In this document: positions 34,448-42,941 of the stretch, one piece after another
How the letters are laid out: each line of letters opens with the position of its first letter
Position numbering within the stretch: the stretch's first letter is position 1
Origin: DAIQRJ01 sp963708795
Lineage (GTDB): Bacteria > Actinomycetota > Actinomycetes > Propionibacteriales > DAIQRJ01
Assembly (NCBI GenBank): GCA_963708795.1
Contig: CAVPUH010000006.1
Location: 496,001 to 560,000, forward strand
Length of the DNA: 64,000 nucleotides
Reading direction: 5' to 3'
Position numbers and translations under genes: made by a program
Notes under the pieces: model-generated
Told to the model about the DNA's origin: nothing
The model's input: the letters and a program-made list of their open reading frames with translations, nothing else
Database searches by the model: none

Positions 34448-35050
34448 ATGACCATCACGTCGACCGAACCCGTCGCGCGGCCGCGCGTCGAGGGCGATCG
34501 CGAGACGGAGATCTACGAGGCGGTGATCCGTCTCGTCGTCGAGGTCGGATACGACAAGCTCACCTTCGACGCCGTCGCCGCCGACGTCCGGGCCAGCAAG
34601 GCCACGCTCTACCGGAAGTGGTCGACGAAGGCCGCTCTCGTGGTCGACGCCGTGGCCAGCCGCTTCTGCAGCAATCCCGCGGCCGTCGCGGACACCGGCA
34701 CCCTCCGCGGCGACCTCGTCACCGGAGCTTGCGAAGACCGTGGGCTCACCTCGGATCTCCCCACGCTCATCGGATCCCTCGTCACCGCACTGCACCGCGA
34801 CGCCGATCTGAACGAGGCGTTCCGGACCCGCTATCTCGAACCGAGCCTCGAGCGCGGCTTCGAGATCTTCCGCCGGGCCCAGGAGCGGGGTGAGATCGGC
34901 GCCGATGCGAACCTGCGCCAGCTCTCGATGATCCTGCCGGCCATGTGTATCAACGAGGCCATCGTGTTCGGTCGCGAGATCGACCGGGCGGGTGTCCTCT
35001 CGATCGTCGACGACATCGTGATCCCCGCCTGCGCGGCCACTCTGTCCTGA
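34448..35050 (+). CDS. TetR-family repressor
   Basis: 200-aa regulator. The N-terminal helix-turn-helix (EIYEAVIRLVVEVGYDKLTFDAVAADV, then RASKATLYRKWSTKAALV) is close to TetR repressors of drug exporters, and the C-terminal ligand domain is the TetR_C_11-like type. ATG at 34448 is used; upstream in-frame codons run into the operator. It is 140 bases before the MFS exporter on the same strand, so it is expected to be released from its operator by a substrate of that pump. Confidence 0.92.
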   Translation: MTITSTEPVARPRVEGDRETEIYEAVIRLVVEVGYDKLTFDAVAADVRASKATLYRKWSTKAALVVDAVASRFCSNPAAVADTGTLRGDLVTGACEDRGLTSDLPTLIGSLVTALHRDADLNEAFRTRYLEPSLERGFEIFRRAQERGEIGADANLRQLSMILPAMCINEAIVFGREIDRAGVLSIVDDIVIPACAATLS

Positions 35051-35069
35051 CGTAGCAGCGCCCCTCCGC

Positions 35070-35094
35070 CGACCGGCACGACGTCGTCCGGTCG
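35070..35094. other. Imperfect 25-bp inverted repeat before MFS gene
   Basis: CGACCG and CGGTCG arms flank a perfect ACGACGTCGT core between the tetR stop and the MFS gene. It has no T run; it may attenuate, terminate partly, or be a second regulator site. Confidence 0.4.
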
Positions 35095-35190
35095 CGGAAT
35101 CTCCAAACCTGTACAGCCGATCGGGTGCTCTCGCACGCCCTGCGGCCCCCCGAGCACGTTCCCGCACCTCCCGAGAAAGGCACCACCGAC

Positions 35191-36744
35191 ATGTCAACCG
35201 TCGCCGACCTCACGGTCACCCCCGAGCCTGAGGACGTGAGCGAGCGCCCTCGCCGCCGCGGCCTCGGCCTCGCCCTCGCCATCATCGGTGGCGCCCAGTT
35301 GATGATCGTGCTCGACGGCACGATCGTGAACATCGCACTCCCCCACATCCAGACCGCGCTGGGCTTCTCGGAGTCCAACCTGTCCTGGGTCGTCAACGCG
35401 TACGCACTCGCGCTGGGCAGCCTGCTCCTCCTCGGCGGGCGCCTCGGCGACCTCCTGGGCCGGCGCAAGATGTTCGTCACCGGCGTGCTGCTCTTCGCCG
35501 CGGCCTCGCTCGCGGGCGGGCTGGCCGTCAACGAAGGCATGCTGATCACCTCCCGCATCGTCCAGGGCATGGGTGCCGCGTTGGCCTCCCCCGCGGCGCT
35601 GGCGCTGATCACCACGACCTTCCCGGCGGGCAAGGACCGCAACCGGGCCATGGGCGTCTACGCCGCCATGTCGGGTGTCGGTGCTGCCGTCGGCCTCATC
35701 CTGGGTGGCGCACTGACCGAGTACGACTGGCGCTGGACGTTCTTCATCAACGTGCCGATCGGCCTGCTGGTCGCCTTCCTGGCACCGCGCGTCCTCGTCG
35801 AGTCCGACCGGTCCGAGGGCAGCTTCGACCTCGTCGGCGCCATCACCGGGACGCTCGGCCTCGTGGGCATCGTCTACGGCCTGACCCACGCCGCGTCGCC
35901 CACCGGCGGGTGGACCTCGCCGATCACCATCGGCTCGCTCATCGGTGGCGTCATCCTGCTCGTCGGCTTCGTCGTCGTCGAGCGGCGCAACCCGCACGCC
36001 CTGCTGCCGATCCGCATCATCGCGGACCGCACCCGCGGCGTGAGCCTGTTCGTCATGCTCGTCGTCGGCGCCGGCATGTTCGCGATGTTCTACTTCCTCG
36101 GCCTCTACATCCAGCAGGTGCTCGGTTACGGCCCGCTGAAGGCCGGTCTCGCGTTCCTTCCGTTCTCTGCGGCCATGGTGCTGGGTGCCGGGATCGCGTC
36201 GTCGCTCGCCAGTCGGATCGACGCGCGGTGGATCTCCGGGCCGGGTGCGTTGCTCGCGGCGACCGGCATGTGGGGCTTCACCCACCTGACGATCGGCAGC
36301 AGCTACGCCTCCGATCTGCTTCCCTGGATCATCGTGCTGGCGGTCGGGATGGGCCTCACCTTCGTCCCGCTGACGCTCACCGCAGTGGCCGGGGTCGACG
36401 ACGAGGACTCCGGGGCCGCCTCGGCAGCCCTCAACACGGCCCAGCAGATCGGTGGAGCCATCGGCCTCGCCGCGCTGACCACGGTGTTCTCGCACGCCTT
36501 CCGTAGCAGCGCCGCGGACCTCGGAGCCAGCCTCCAGGCGCACGCGTCGTCGATGACGCCGGACCAGCTGAAGCAGTCGTCCCAGCTGATCCCGCTGATC
36601 GCCCAGACCGACGCCTCCACGCGTGGCTTCCTCGTCGGTACCGGGATGCTCGTGGTGGCAGGCGTCGTGACGCTGCTGGCCCTCAACGTCAAGCACGAGG
36701 AGCTGGCGGCACGCGAGGAGCTGCAGGGCGTGCACATCGGCTGA
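35191..36744 (+). CDS. DHA2-family 14-helix MFS exporter
   Basis: 517-aa drug:proton antiporter of the EmrB/QacA type. Motif D1 (LDGTIVNIALPHIQTAL), motif A between helices 2 and 3 (GGRLGDLLGRRKMF), motif B (SRIVQGMGAALASPAALALI) and antiporter motif C (MSGVGAAVGLILGGALTEY) are all present, and fourteen hydrophobic helices can be traced. A GAAAGG site precedes ATG 35191. It is paired with the TetR gene and its operator. Substrate unknown. Confidence 0.93.
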   Translation: MSTVADLTVTPEPEDVSERPRRRGLGLALAIIGGAQLMIVLDGTIVNIALPHIQTALGFSESNLSWVVNAYALALGSLLLLGGRLGDLLGRRKMFVTGVLLFAAASLAGGLAVNEGMLITSRIVQGMGAALASPAALALITTTFPAGKDRNRAMGVYAAMSGVGAAVGLILGGALTEYDWRWTFFINVPIGLLVAFLAPRVLVESDRSEGSFDLVGAITGTLGLVGIVYGLTHAASPTGGWTSPITIGSLIGGVILLVGFVVVERRNPHALLPIRIIADRTRGVSLFVMLVVGAGMFAMFYFLGLYIQQVLGYGPLKAGLAFLPFSAAMVLGAGIASSLASRIDARWISGPGALLAATGMWGFTHLTIGSSYASDLLPWIIVLAVGMGLTFVPLTLTAVAGVDDEDSGAASAALNTAQQIGGAIGLAALTTVFSHAFRSSAADLGASLQAHASSMTPDQLKQSSQLIPLIAQTDASTRGFLVGTGMLVVAGVVTLLALNVKHEELAAREELQGVHIG

Positions 36745-36776
36745 CGTCGGCGGACACCGGCTCTGCACGGACGCGC

Positions 36777-36814
36777 GGGCCGGTGGTCACCTCCTCTGAG
36801 GTGGCCACCGGCCC
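36777..36814 (+). terminator. Terminator-like hairpin after MFS gene
   Basis: 17-bp stem GGGCCGGTGGTCACCTC / GAGGTGGCCACCGGCCC (one T-G wobble) with a CTCT loop, 33 bases after the MFS stop. It has no T run. The rest of the 267-bp gap to the ACT gene holds no recognisable gene. Confidence 0.75.
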
Positions 36815-37011
36815 GTCACGCGTCGTAGCGCAGTGTCATCGACATGATCGATCCGTGACGCCGTAGCACGGACGACCTCCGCCGGAAACCTGCGCGCAAT
36901 CGGCTCAGCGCACGCTGAGCGGCAACGTCGGCGGCCATCATCGGCCGGCCCATCCCGACGCCGTGGAGGCGCGCTGACGCGTCCATCAGCTCTGACCGTC
37001 GGAGGTTGCGC

Positions 37012-37656
37012 GTGCTCGCCCGTCTTCGCATCAGTCTGCCCGACCGGACCGGCTCGCTGGCCCGGATCGCGGCCGCCGTCGGAAACGTCAAAGCCGATGT
37101 CATCCAGGTCTCGGTCATGCAGAGTGAGGGTGGCCGGGCGCTCGACGAGCTCTACCTCGACGTCGTGGACGCCGCTCACGTCGGCCAGACGGTCGACTCA
37201 CTGAATGCACTCCGCGGAGTCCGCGTCACCGGTGTCGCCTGCCCGGCCCCGCCGCTGACCGGGCACGGCGACCTCGACCTCGCCGCGCAACTCGTGGCCC
37301 GACCCCAGTCGCTCGCACACACCCTGGCCGACGCGATGCCGGCCGCCTTCGGCGGCGACTGGGCAGTCGTCGTCCGGTTCGACGACAGCGAGACGCCGAC
37401 GGTGATCGCCACCAGCGTCGGCGCACCACCACCCGAGCACCTGCCGCGCGCACTCCCGCTCCGGCTCGCGAACTGGTCCGACGACGACGGGGCCATCGTC
37501 GTGCTCCCGCTCCACGGCACCGATCTCGCGGCGCTGCTCTATCGACGCGGCGGCCCGGAGTTCCATCAGTCCGAGACCTGGCGCCTCGAGCAGCTCGGAC
37601 TCATCGCCGGCACGCTGCTGCGCCGGATGTCGGTGACGGCCGAGAGCGGCGTCTGA
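37012..37656 (+). CDS. ACT-domain protein
   Basis: 214 aa. The N-terminal ~75 residues are an ACT amino-acid-binding domain (RLRISLPDRTGSLARIAAAVGNVKADVIQVSVM...LDELYLDV). The C-terminal ~135 residues look GAF-like (WAVVVRFDDSETPTVIATSVG...IVVLPLHGTDLAALLYRRGG). This pairing suggests a small regulator or sensor. GTG at 37012 is chosen because GGAGG sits 6 nt upstream; the TTG at 37006 would touch it. A stem-loop follows the gene. Function unknown. Confidence 0.8.
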   Translation: MLARLRISLPDRTGSLARIAAAVGNVKADVIQVSVMQSEGGRALDELYLDVVDAAHVGQTVDSLNALRGVRVTGVACPAPPLTGHGDLDLAAQLVARPQSLAHTLADAMPAAFGGDWAVVVRFDDSETPTVIATSVGAPPPEHLPRALPLRLANWSDDDGAIVVLPLHGTDLAALLYRRGGPEFHQSETWRLEQLGLIAGTLLRRMSVTAESGV

Positions 37657-37679
37657 CCGATCCGCACGCTTGCGACGGA

Positions 37680-37713
37680 AATCGGCGGCCACCCCGAGGG
37701 GTGACCGCCGATT
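37680..37713. terminator. Bidirectional terminator hairpin
   Basis: AATCGGCGG / CCGCCGATT (37680-37688 with 37705-37713) with a further inner CACCCC/GGGGTG stem, between the convergent ACT and IscA genes. The A/T ends suit termination both ways. Confidence 0.8.
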
Positions 37714-37747
37714 GGCGTCGCGCCGGCCCAGCTTTCGAGCGGACGAC

Positions 37748-38104
37748 CTAGTGGAAGCTGTCGCCGCAGGCGCAGGAGCCCGTGGCGTTGGGGTTGTCGA
37801 TGGTGAAGCCCTGCTTCTCGATGGTGTCGACGAAGTCGATCGAGGCACCACCGAGGTACGGCGCGCTCATACGGTCGACGACGACCTCGACACCGTCGAA
37901 GTCGTGGACGACGTCGCCGTCGAGATGACGCTCGTCGAAGTAGAGCTGGTAGCGCAGGCCCGAGCACCCACCCGGCTGCACCTGGATGCGGAGCTGCAGG
38001 TCGTCGCGGCCCTCACCGGCGATCAGCGTGCGCACCTTCTCGGCGGCGGTCTCGGTGAGGATGACGCCGGTGGCCGGCGCCTCGGTCTGGATGGTCTCGC
38101 TCAT
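37748..38104 (-). CDS. A-type iron-sulfur carrier (IscA/ErpA-like)
   Basis: 118-aa HesB-fold protein delivering [Fe-S] clusters. The three conserved Cys are in place: C47 (QPGGCSGLRYQL) and C111/C113 (TGSCACGDSFH). GGGAG precedes ATG 38104. It matches Rv2204c, next to glycerate kinase and DUF3043 as here. The aconitase, bcc Rieske, NadA and LipA proteins in or near this window are the kind of clients it serves. Confidence 0.95.
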   Translation of the reverse strand: MSETIQTEAPATGVILTETAAEKVRTLIAGEGRDDLQLRIQVQPGGCSGLRYQLYFDERHLDGDVVHDFDGVEVVVDRMSAPYLGGASIDFVDTIEKQGFTIDNPNATGSCACGDSFH

Positions 38105-38255
38105 GCGGTCTCCCGGGGATCGGGTATGGAGTCACACAGGGTCTGAAACGTGAACGGATACGACGACGGCCGCATTCCTGCGGGCATGTCATACCTGGTG
38201 TCCATGGTGCCACAGCCGGACACCCCCTTGCAGCCGGCGCCCTGGCCGAACCGGA

Positions 38256-39395
38256 TCACCGTCGGGACCACGTCCGCGCCACCCGCGTGGCGGTCTCCGC
38301 CAGAGCCTCCGCGGGACGGCCGAACGCCCGGTCGCGACCGGCCACGTCGACCAGCGCATAGGCCGACGAGACGCCCATCGCGCGCATCTCGCGGTTGCCG
38401 ACCTCGACGCGCCCGGCGATGACCACGCAGGGGATCAGGGCCGCCTCGGCCGCTCGAGCCACTCCGACGACCACCTTGCCGCCGGCCGACTGCGAGTCGA
38501 ACGAGCCTTCCCCCGAGATCACCAGGTCGGCGTTGCGCACCGCCGCGGACAGACCGAGCGCCTCCGCGACCGTCCCGACGCCCGGGACCCGACGGGCGCC
38601 CAGCGCGAGCAGCGCCCAGCCCAGACCCCCGGCGGCACCGGCGCCCGCGTGCGTGATCTTGCCCACCCCGGACGTCTCGGCCAGCTTCTGGAGGGCGGCG
38701 TCGTACCGGGGTAGGTCAGGGTCGGCCACGCCCTTCTGCGGGCCGAACACGTTCGTCGCCCCGCGGAGGCCGAGGAGGGGGTTGTCGACATCGGAGGCGG
38801 CGAGGACCTCGACACCGACCAGTCGCTCGATCACCGGCGCCAGGTCGACGGCCGTGAGCGACTCCAGCCCGAGCGGGCCGGCACGCAGGGCGCCGGCCGG
38901 TTCCGCATCGGCGCCGAGAGCGAGCAGCATGCCGGCGCCGCCGTCGTTCGTCCCGCTGCCGCCGAGCCCGACGACCACCCGGCGAGCGCCCGCGTCGACC
39001 GCGGCGGCGATCAGCTCCCCGACGCCGAAGCTGGTGGCCGTGCCGGGATCGCGGGCGTCCTCGGCGATCAGATGCAGACCGCAGGCGTGCGAGGACTCGA
39101 TGTAGGCGCTGACCAGCGTGCCGTCCGTCGCCGCTTCGTCGGCGCGCACCATGAGCACCGCGGCGGGGACCGGCGACCCGTCCGGACCGGACACCGTCAC
39201 CGAGAGCAACTCGCCGCCCAGACCGGCGGCCAGCGAGTCGACGAAGCCGGGGCCGCCGTCGCTCATCGGCAGCTGGACGAGCTCGTCGACCGCGGCGTGA
39301 GCGGCCCACCCCTCGGCGATCGCCGCCGACGCCTCGACTGCCGTGAGGGTCCCGGCGAACTTGTCCGGGGCGATGACGATGCGCACGGGCGCCAT
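38256..39395 (-). CDS. Glycerate kinase
   Basis: GarK/GlxK-family glycerate kinase (379 aa) making phosphoglycerate. It opens VRIVIAPDKFAGTLTAVEASAAIAEG, keeps LPMSDGGPGFVDSL, VGLGGSGTNDGGAGML and the GEGSFDSQSAGGKVVVGVA lobe. ATG 39395 (MAPVRIV) and GTG 39386 are both possible starts; CACAAT lies 7 nt before the GTG. It corresponds to Rv2205c. It diverges from nadA. A final Arg-rich tail ends at 38256. Confidence 0.9.
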   Translation of the reverse strand: MAPVRIVIAPDKFAGTLTAVEASAAIAEGWAAHAAVDELVQLPMSDGGPGFVDSLAAGLGGELLSVTVSGPDGSPVPAAVLMVRADEAATDGTLVSAYIESSHACGLHLIAEDARDPGTATSFGVGELIAAAVDAGARRVVVGLGGSGTNDGGAGMLLALGADAEPAGALRAGPLGLESLTAVDLAPVIERLVGVEVLAASDVDNPLLGLRGATNVFGPQKGVADPDLPRYDAALQKLAETSGVGKITHAGAGAAGGLGWALLALGARRVPGVGTVAEALGLSAAVRNADLVISGEGSFDSQSAGGKVVVGVARAAEAALIPCVVIAGRVEVGNREMRAMGVSSAYALVDVAGRDRAFGRPAEALAETATRVARTWSRR

Positions 39396-39498
39396 TGTGG
39401 CCGACGCCGGGCCGATGCGGCCGGGCGGACCAGGAGCGGCGGTCGGGCGGCGTCGATCTACACTCGAAGGGTTGCTCACGCTCGTCGAAGGAGTTCCC

Positions 39499-40659
39499 TT
39501 GTCCACCAGCACGCTGTTGCTTCTCGGCCGACGGTCCGACCCGGATTCCGAACGTGGGGTCGAGTGCCCGGGTGCTCTCCCGCCGGCCAGCGACCCCGAC
39601 CTGGTCGCCCGCGCCCGCGCGGCGAAGGAGGCACTCGGAGACCGGGTGTTCGTCCTGGGACACCACTACCAGCGCGACGAGGTGATCCAGTTCGCCGACG
39701 TCACCGGGGACTCGTTCAAGCTCGCCCGGGAAGCGGCCGCCCGGCCGGCGTCGCCCTACATCGTGTTCTGCGGCGTGCACTTCATGGCTGAGTCGGCCGA
39801 CATCCTGACCAGCGATCAGCAGCAGGTCATCCTGCCCGACCTCGCCGCCGGCTGCTCGATGGCCGACATGGCAGCCATCAGCCAGGTGGAGAACGCGTGG
39901 GACGTCATCAGCGACGCCGGACTCGCCGATTCGACCATCCCCGTCACGTACATGAACTCCACCGCCGACATCAAGGCGTTCACCGGGCGCAACGGCGGCA
40001 CCGTGTGCACGTCGTCGAACGCACGCAAGGCGCTCGAGTGGTCGTTCGAGCGCGGCGAGCGGGTGCTGTTCCTGCCCGATCAGCACCTCGGCCGCAACAC
40101 GGCCGTGCGTGAACTCGGCTTGAGCCTGGACGACTGTGTGGTCTACGACCCGCACCGGCCCGGTGGTGGACTCACGACTCAGCAGCTCACGGACGCCAAG
40201 ATGGTGCTCTGGCGCGGGCACTGCTCGGTGCACGGCCGGTTCACCGCCGCCCACGTCGCCGCGGCCCGGGCCCGGATCCCCGGCGTCACGGTGATGGTGC
40301 ATCCCGAGTGCACCTACGACGTCGTCGAGAACTCCGACCTGGTGGGCTCGACCGAGAAGATCATCGCGACCGTCGAGGCCGCGCCGGCCGGGTCGGCCTG
40401 GGTACTCGGGACCGAGTTGAACCTCGTGCAGCGGCTCGCGAACGAGAACCCGGACAAGTCGATCTCCTTCCTCGAGCAGTCCGTCTGCTACTGCTCGACG
40501 ATGAACCGGATCGATCTGCCGCACTTCGTGTGGGCCATGGAGAGCCTGGTGGCCGGCGAAGTCGTCAACCGGATCGTCGTGGACGAGGACACGTCGCACT
40601 GGGCTCGGGTCGCCCTCGACCGCATGCTGTCGTTGCCCGGCGACACCCGCAAGGACTGA
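39499..40659 (+). CDS. nadA: Quinolinate synthase A
   Basis: [4Fe-4S] enzyme (386 aa) condensing iminoaspartate with dihydroxyacetone phosphate in NAD synthesis. TTG start at 39499 with AAGGAG 6 nt upstream. Marks: FVLGHHYQRDEVIQFADVTGDSF, DLAAGCSMADMA (cluster Cys), TYMNSTADIKAFTG, FLPDQHLGRNTA, HPECTYDVV and CYCSTMNRIDLPH (remaining cluster Cys). nadB and nadC are not beside it. A TACACT at 39459-39464 may be its -10. Confidence 0.95.
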   Translation: MSTSTLLLLGRRSDPDSERGVECPGALPPASDPDLVARARAAKEALGDRVFVLGHHYQRDEVIQFADVTGDSFKLAREAAARPASPYIVFCGVHFMAESADILTSDQQQVILPDLAAGCSMADMAAISQVENAWDVISDAGLADSTIPVTYMNSTADIKAFTGRNGGTVCTSSNARKALEWSFERGERVLFLPDQHLGRNTAVRELGLSLDDCVVYDPHRPGGGLTTQQLTDAKMVLWRGHCSVHGRFTAAHVAAARARIPGVTVMVHPECTYDVVENSDLVGSTEKIIATVEAAPAGSAWVLGTELNLVQRLANENPDKSISFLEQSVCYCSTMNRIDLPHFVWAMESLVAGEVVNRIVVDEDTSHWARVALDRMLSLPGDTRKD

Positions 40660-40825
40660 CGCGAGTCGGCCCGATGCGGTCGGCAGGTGCCGGTAGGAGC
40701 GGCCCGCCGTCGGTATGCGCGTCCGGGCGTCGGTATGGCCGTAGGCGGCACTACCAGCGCCTGAACCGCCATACCCACGACCGACGGTGCTACCTCGGAT
40801 AGCTTTCGGAAGAGGCTCGTCGGCG
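40660..40825. other. Structured intergenic DNA
   Basis: 166 bases with no gene. It holds repeated GTCGGTATG (twice), an inverted GGTATGGC / GCCATACC pair, and two copies of GGCRCTACCAGCGC (40747-40760 and, overlapping the next gene's 3' end, 40814-40827). It may serve as a convergent terminator. Confidence 0.4.
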
Positions 40826-41224
40826 CTACCAGCGCTCGACGAGGCGCTCCCGGCCGGTCGGCGGCTCGTACGGCTCCGGCCAGAAGTCGGTGACCTTCAC
40901 GATCAACCCGTCCGCGAACTCGAAGAACACGATTCCCTGCGACTCCTCCTCGCCGAGCCGCCAGTCGAACAGCGCGCAGCCGTGGTGCTCGTCGGCCAGC
41001 ACCACCCGCGGCTCGAGGTGCCAGTCGCCCGGGAACTCCTGGTTGAACTGCAGGTAGCGGTCGCGGCCACGGATCCGCTCACGCGACTGGGGCAGTTCGT
41101 AGACGACGTCGGCGGCCATCACCCTGGCGAGCGTCGTCCAGTCCCGCGCTTCCATCGAGCGCATGAAGCGGCGGACCAGCTCGGCGGCGCTCTCCGATTC
41201 GATGCTCTCCGATCCGGTGCTCAC
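40826..41224 (-). CDS. SnoaL-like (NTF2 fold) protein
   Basis: 132 aa with the NTF2-like pattern: AAELVRRFMRSMEARDWTTLARVMAADVVYELPQ, then GRDRYLQFN, and a sheet region ending FFEFADGLIVKVTDFWPEPYEPP. These small domains act as isomerases, hydrolases or binding modules. GTG at 41224 overlaps the pspAB stop by 4 bases, so it is in the pspAB operon; a part in the stress response is inferred only from that. Confidence 0.8.
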   Translation of the reverse strand: MSTGSESIESESAAELVRRFMRSMEARDWTTLARVMAADVVYELPQSRERIRGRDRYLQFNQEFPGDWHLEPRVVLADEHHGCALFDWRLGEEESQGIVFFEFADGLIVKVTDFWPEPYEPPTGRERLVERW

Positions 41225-41808
41225 AGTCCCGGCGCTCCCCACACCGCAAGCCACCGCGACAGCTCGGGTTCCACGGGCAGGTCCTGCGCCAGCAGCGGCT
41301 TCACAGCCAGTTCGATCGCATTGTCGCGCTGGTTCGACGTACCCGGGCGGGGTGCGAACGGATAGAACGTGCCCTGCTTGTAGAGGTAGACGATCGCCAG
41401 CCGTTGGGCCGAACCCGGCGTCGCAGACGTGAACGTGATCAGCGAGCAGAGCAGCAGCGAACCGAACCCCGCTCCCTCCAGCGAGCTGTTCACCGCGTGC
41501 AGGTCGGTGATGACACTGGACGTCGGATCGGGATCATCGTCCGGCGCCTGCGCGGTGAGCCAGCTGAATCCGAACGCGTCCGTCGACTTCTGGACCTCCC
41601 GGCCACCGATCTCGACGAGATCCTCGGCGTCTCCGCTGACCTGGGTCATCGCGATGCCCTCGGCCGAGCGGAAGCACACCGCCCCCATGCCGGTCGGCGC
41701 CCAGCCGTTGAGCTGGAGCGTCACCGCCGCGGCCGGAACGCTGAACAGCTTGTCGAGGTCGGGCCGCACCGGTTTGGTGCGACCGAACAGGACGTCGAGG
41801 AGACCCAT
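41221..41808 (-). CDS. pspAB: PspA-associated protein PspAB
   Basis: 195-aa actinobacterial protein that occurs with PspA; it begins MGLLDVLFGRTKPVRPDLDKLF and has the family run AAVTLQLNGWAPTGMGAVCFRS. There is no membrane helix and its biochemical role is unknown. It starts leaderless (TAGGCT, 6 nt before ATG 41808). It is downstream of htpX and pspA on the same strand and overlaps the SnoaL-like gene. Confidence 0.85.
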   Translation of the reverse strand: MGLLDVLFGRTKPVRPDLDKLFSVPAAAVTLQLNGWAPTGMGAVCFRSAEGIAMTQVSGDAEDLVEIGGREVQKSTDAFGFSWLTAQAPDDDPDPTSSVITDLHAVNSSLEGAGFGSLLLCSLITFTSATPGSAQRLAIVYLYKQGTFYPFAPRPGTSNQRDNAIELAVKPLLAQDLPVEPELSRWLAVWGAPGL

Positions 41809-41814
41809 GCCGTC

Positions 41815-41820
41815 AGCCTA
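41815..41820 (-). promoter_or_regulatory. -10 element TAGGCT, leaderless start
   Basis: On the minus strand TAGGCT lies 6 nt before the ATG at 41808 of pspAB, giving pspAB its own promoter. Confidence 0.6.
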
Positions 41821-41885
41821 CGGGCGGGCGCTTCACAGCCGCCCGCACGACGGCACCGCGGGTGACGAGGCCGGCGACCTGGACG

Positions 41886-42794
41886 TCAGATCTGCCGGCT
41901 GAGCTCGGCACTGATCTTCGAGAGCTGCTCGAGCCGCTGCTCGGTGGTCGGGTGCGTCGACAGGATCCGCGCGAATGCCGCACCCTTCGACCCGGACTTG
42001 AACGCGGGAGCGAACGCGAACGCGTTGGCGGCGGCCGTCTTGCGGATGTCGGCGTCGGGGATCTGGTTCATCCCGTCCGACAGCTTGACGAGAGCGGAAG
42101 CCAGCTCGGACGGGCGTCCCGTCAGGTATGCGGCGGCGCGGTCGGCGGCGAGCTCGCGATACCGGGACAACGCGCGGGTCAGGACGAAGCTCAACGCGTA
42201 GACGGCGAGGCTGACCACCCAGATGCCGAGCATGATGATCGCGGCGTTCTGGTCGCGGTTGTCGCGTCCGATGCCCGCGTACATGCCGTAGCGGGCGACC
42301 AGCCCGGCCAGGACGCCGAGGAACGACGCGATGGTCATGACGGCGACGTCCTTGTGCGCGATGTGCGACAGCTCGTGGCTGATGACGCCCTCGAGCTCCT
42401 CGGGGGTGAGCCGGTCGAGGATGCCGCGGGTCACGACGATGACCGCGTGCTTCTGCGACCGTCCGGTCGCGAACGCGTTCGGGACGGGCGACTCGGAGAA
42501 CGCGATCCGCGGCTTGGGCGTGTTCGACAGCGCGCACAGCCGGTCGACGAGCCCGTGGAGTTCGGGGGCCTGCTCCGGCGTCACGTCGCGTGCACTCAGA
42601 GCGAGCAGCGCGACCTTGTCGGACAGGAACCACTGGCCGGCGGCGAACGCCAGCGCGATGACGATCGGGACGACGATGCTGCCGGTGAGGTAGATGACGA
42701 CGCCCATGAACGCCACGTAGATCGCGCCCAGCAGGAACATCACCATCACCATGCGCCGCGTCAGGCCGTGATCGGCTCGGAACCGGGTTTCCAT
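41886..42794 (-). CDS. htpX: HtpX-like M48 membrane zinc protease
   Basis: 302-aa membrane metalloprotease for quality control of membrane proteins. It has two N-terminal helices (residues ~15-55), the zinc motif HELSH in LEGVISHELSHIAHKDVAV, two more helices, then RYRELAADRAAAYL with the third ligand Glu. AAGGAG precedes ATG 42794. It lies between pspA and pspAB, consistent with an envelope-stress group. A terminator separates it from pspA. Confidence 0.93.
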   Translation of the reverse strand: METRFRADHGLTRRMVMVMFLLGAIYVAFMGVVIYLTGSIVVPIVIALAFAAGQWFLSDKVALLALSARDVTPEQAPELHGLVDRLCALSNTPKPRIAFSESPVPNAFATGRSQKHAVIVVTRGILDRLTPEELEGVISHELSHIAHKDVAVMTIASFLGVLAGLVARYGMYAGIGRDNRDQNAAIIMLGIWVVSLAVYALSFVLTRALSRYRELAADRAAAYLTGRPSELASALVKLSDGMNQIPDADIRKTAAANAFAFAPAFKSGSKGAAFARILSTHPTTEQRLEQLSKISAELSRQI

Positions 42795-42884
42795 GGTGGT
42801 GATCTCCTTCGGACAGGCGGGAACGTGAGGCTCACGGTAGCCGCCTGCAGCCACTGTCGTCGCCTTCCAGCGGTCACGAACACG

Positions 42885-42921
42885 GACAGCTCCCACCATC
42901 GCAAGGACGGTGGGAGCTGTC
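42885..42921 (-). terminator. Terminator after pspA
   Basis: Perfect 13-bp stem GACAGCTCCCACC / GGTGGGAGCTGTC (42885-42897 with 42909-42921), 11-nt loop, about 20 bases past the pspA stop on the minus strand. Confidence 0.82.
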
Positions 42922-42941
42922 GGTGTCGTCGTGCGGGGTGG

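Noticed and set aside
35194..36768. 524-residue open frame antisense to the MFS gene
   Set aside because: Composition is His/Asp/Arg/Gly-rich with no family pattern; it is the usual mirror frame of a GC-rich membrane gene.
38150..38422. Small plus-strand frame starting NGYDDGRIPAGMSYLVSM
   Set aside because: The first ~35 residues lie in an intergenic gap, but there is no ribosome site and the rest is the mirror of glycerate kinase. Kept only as a possibility.
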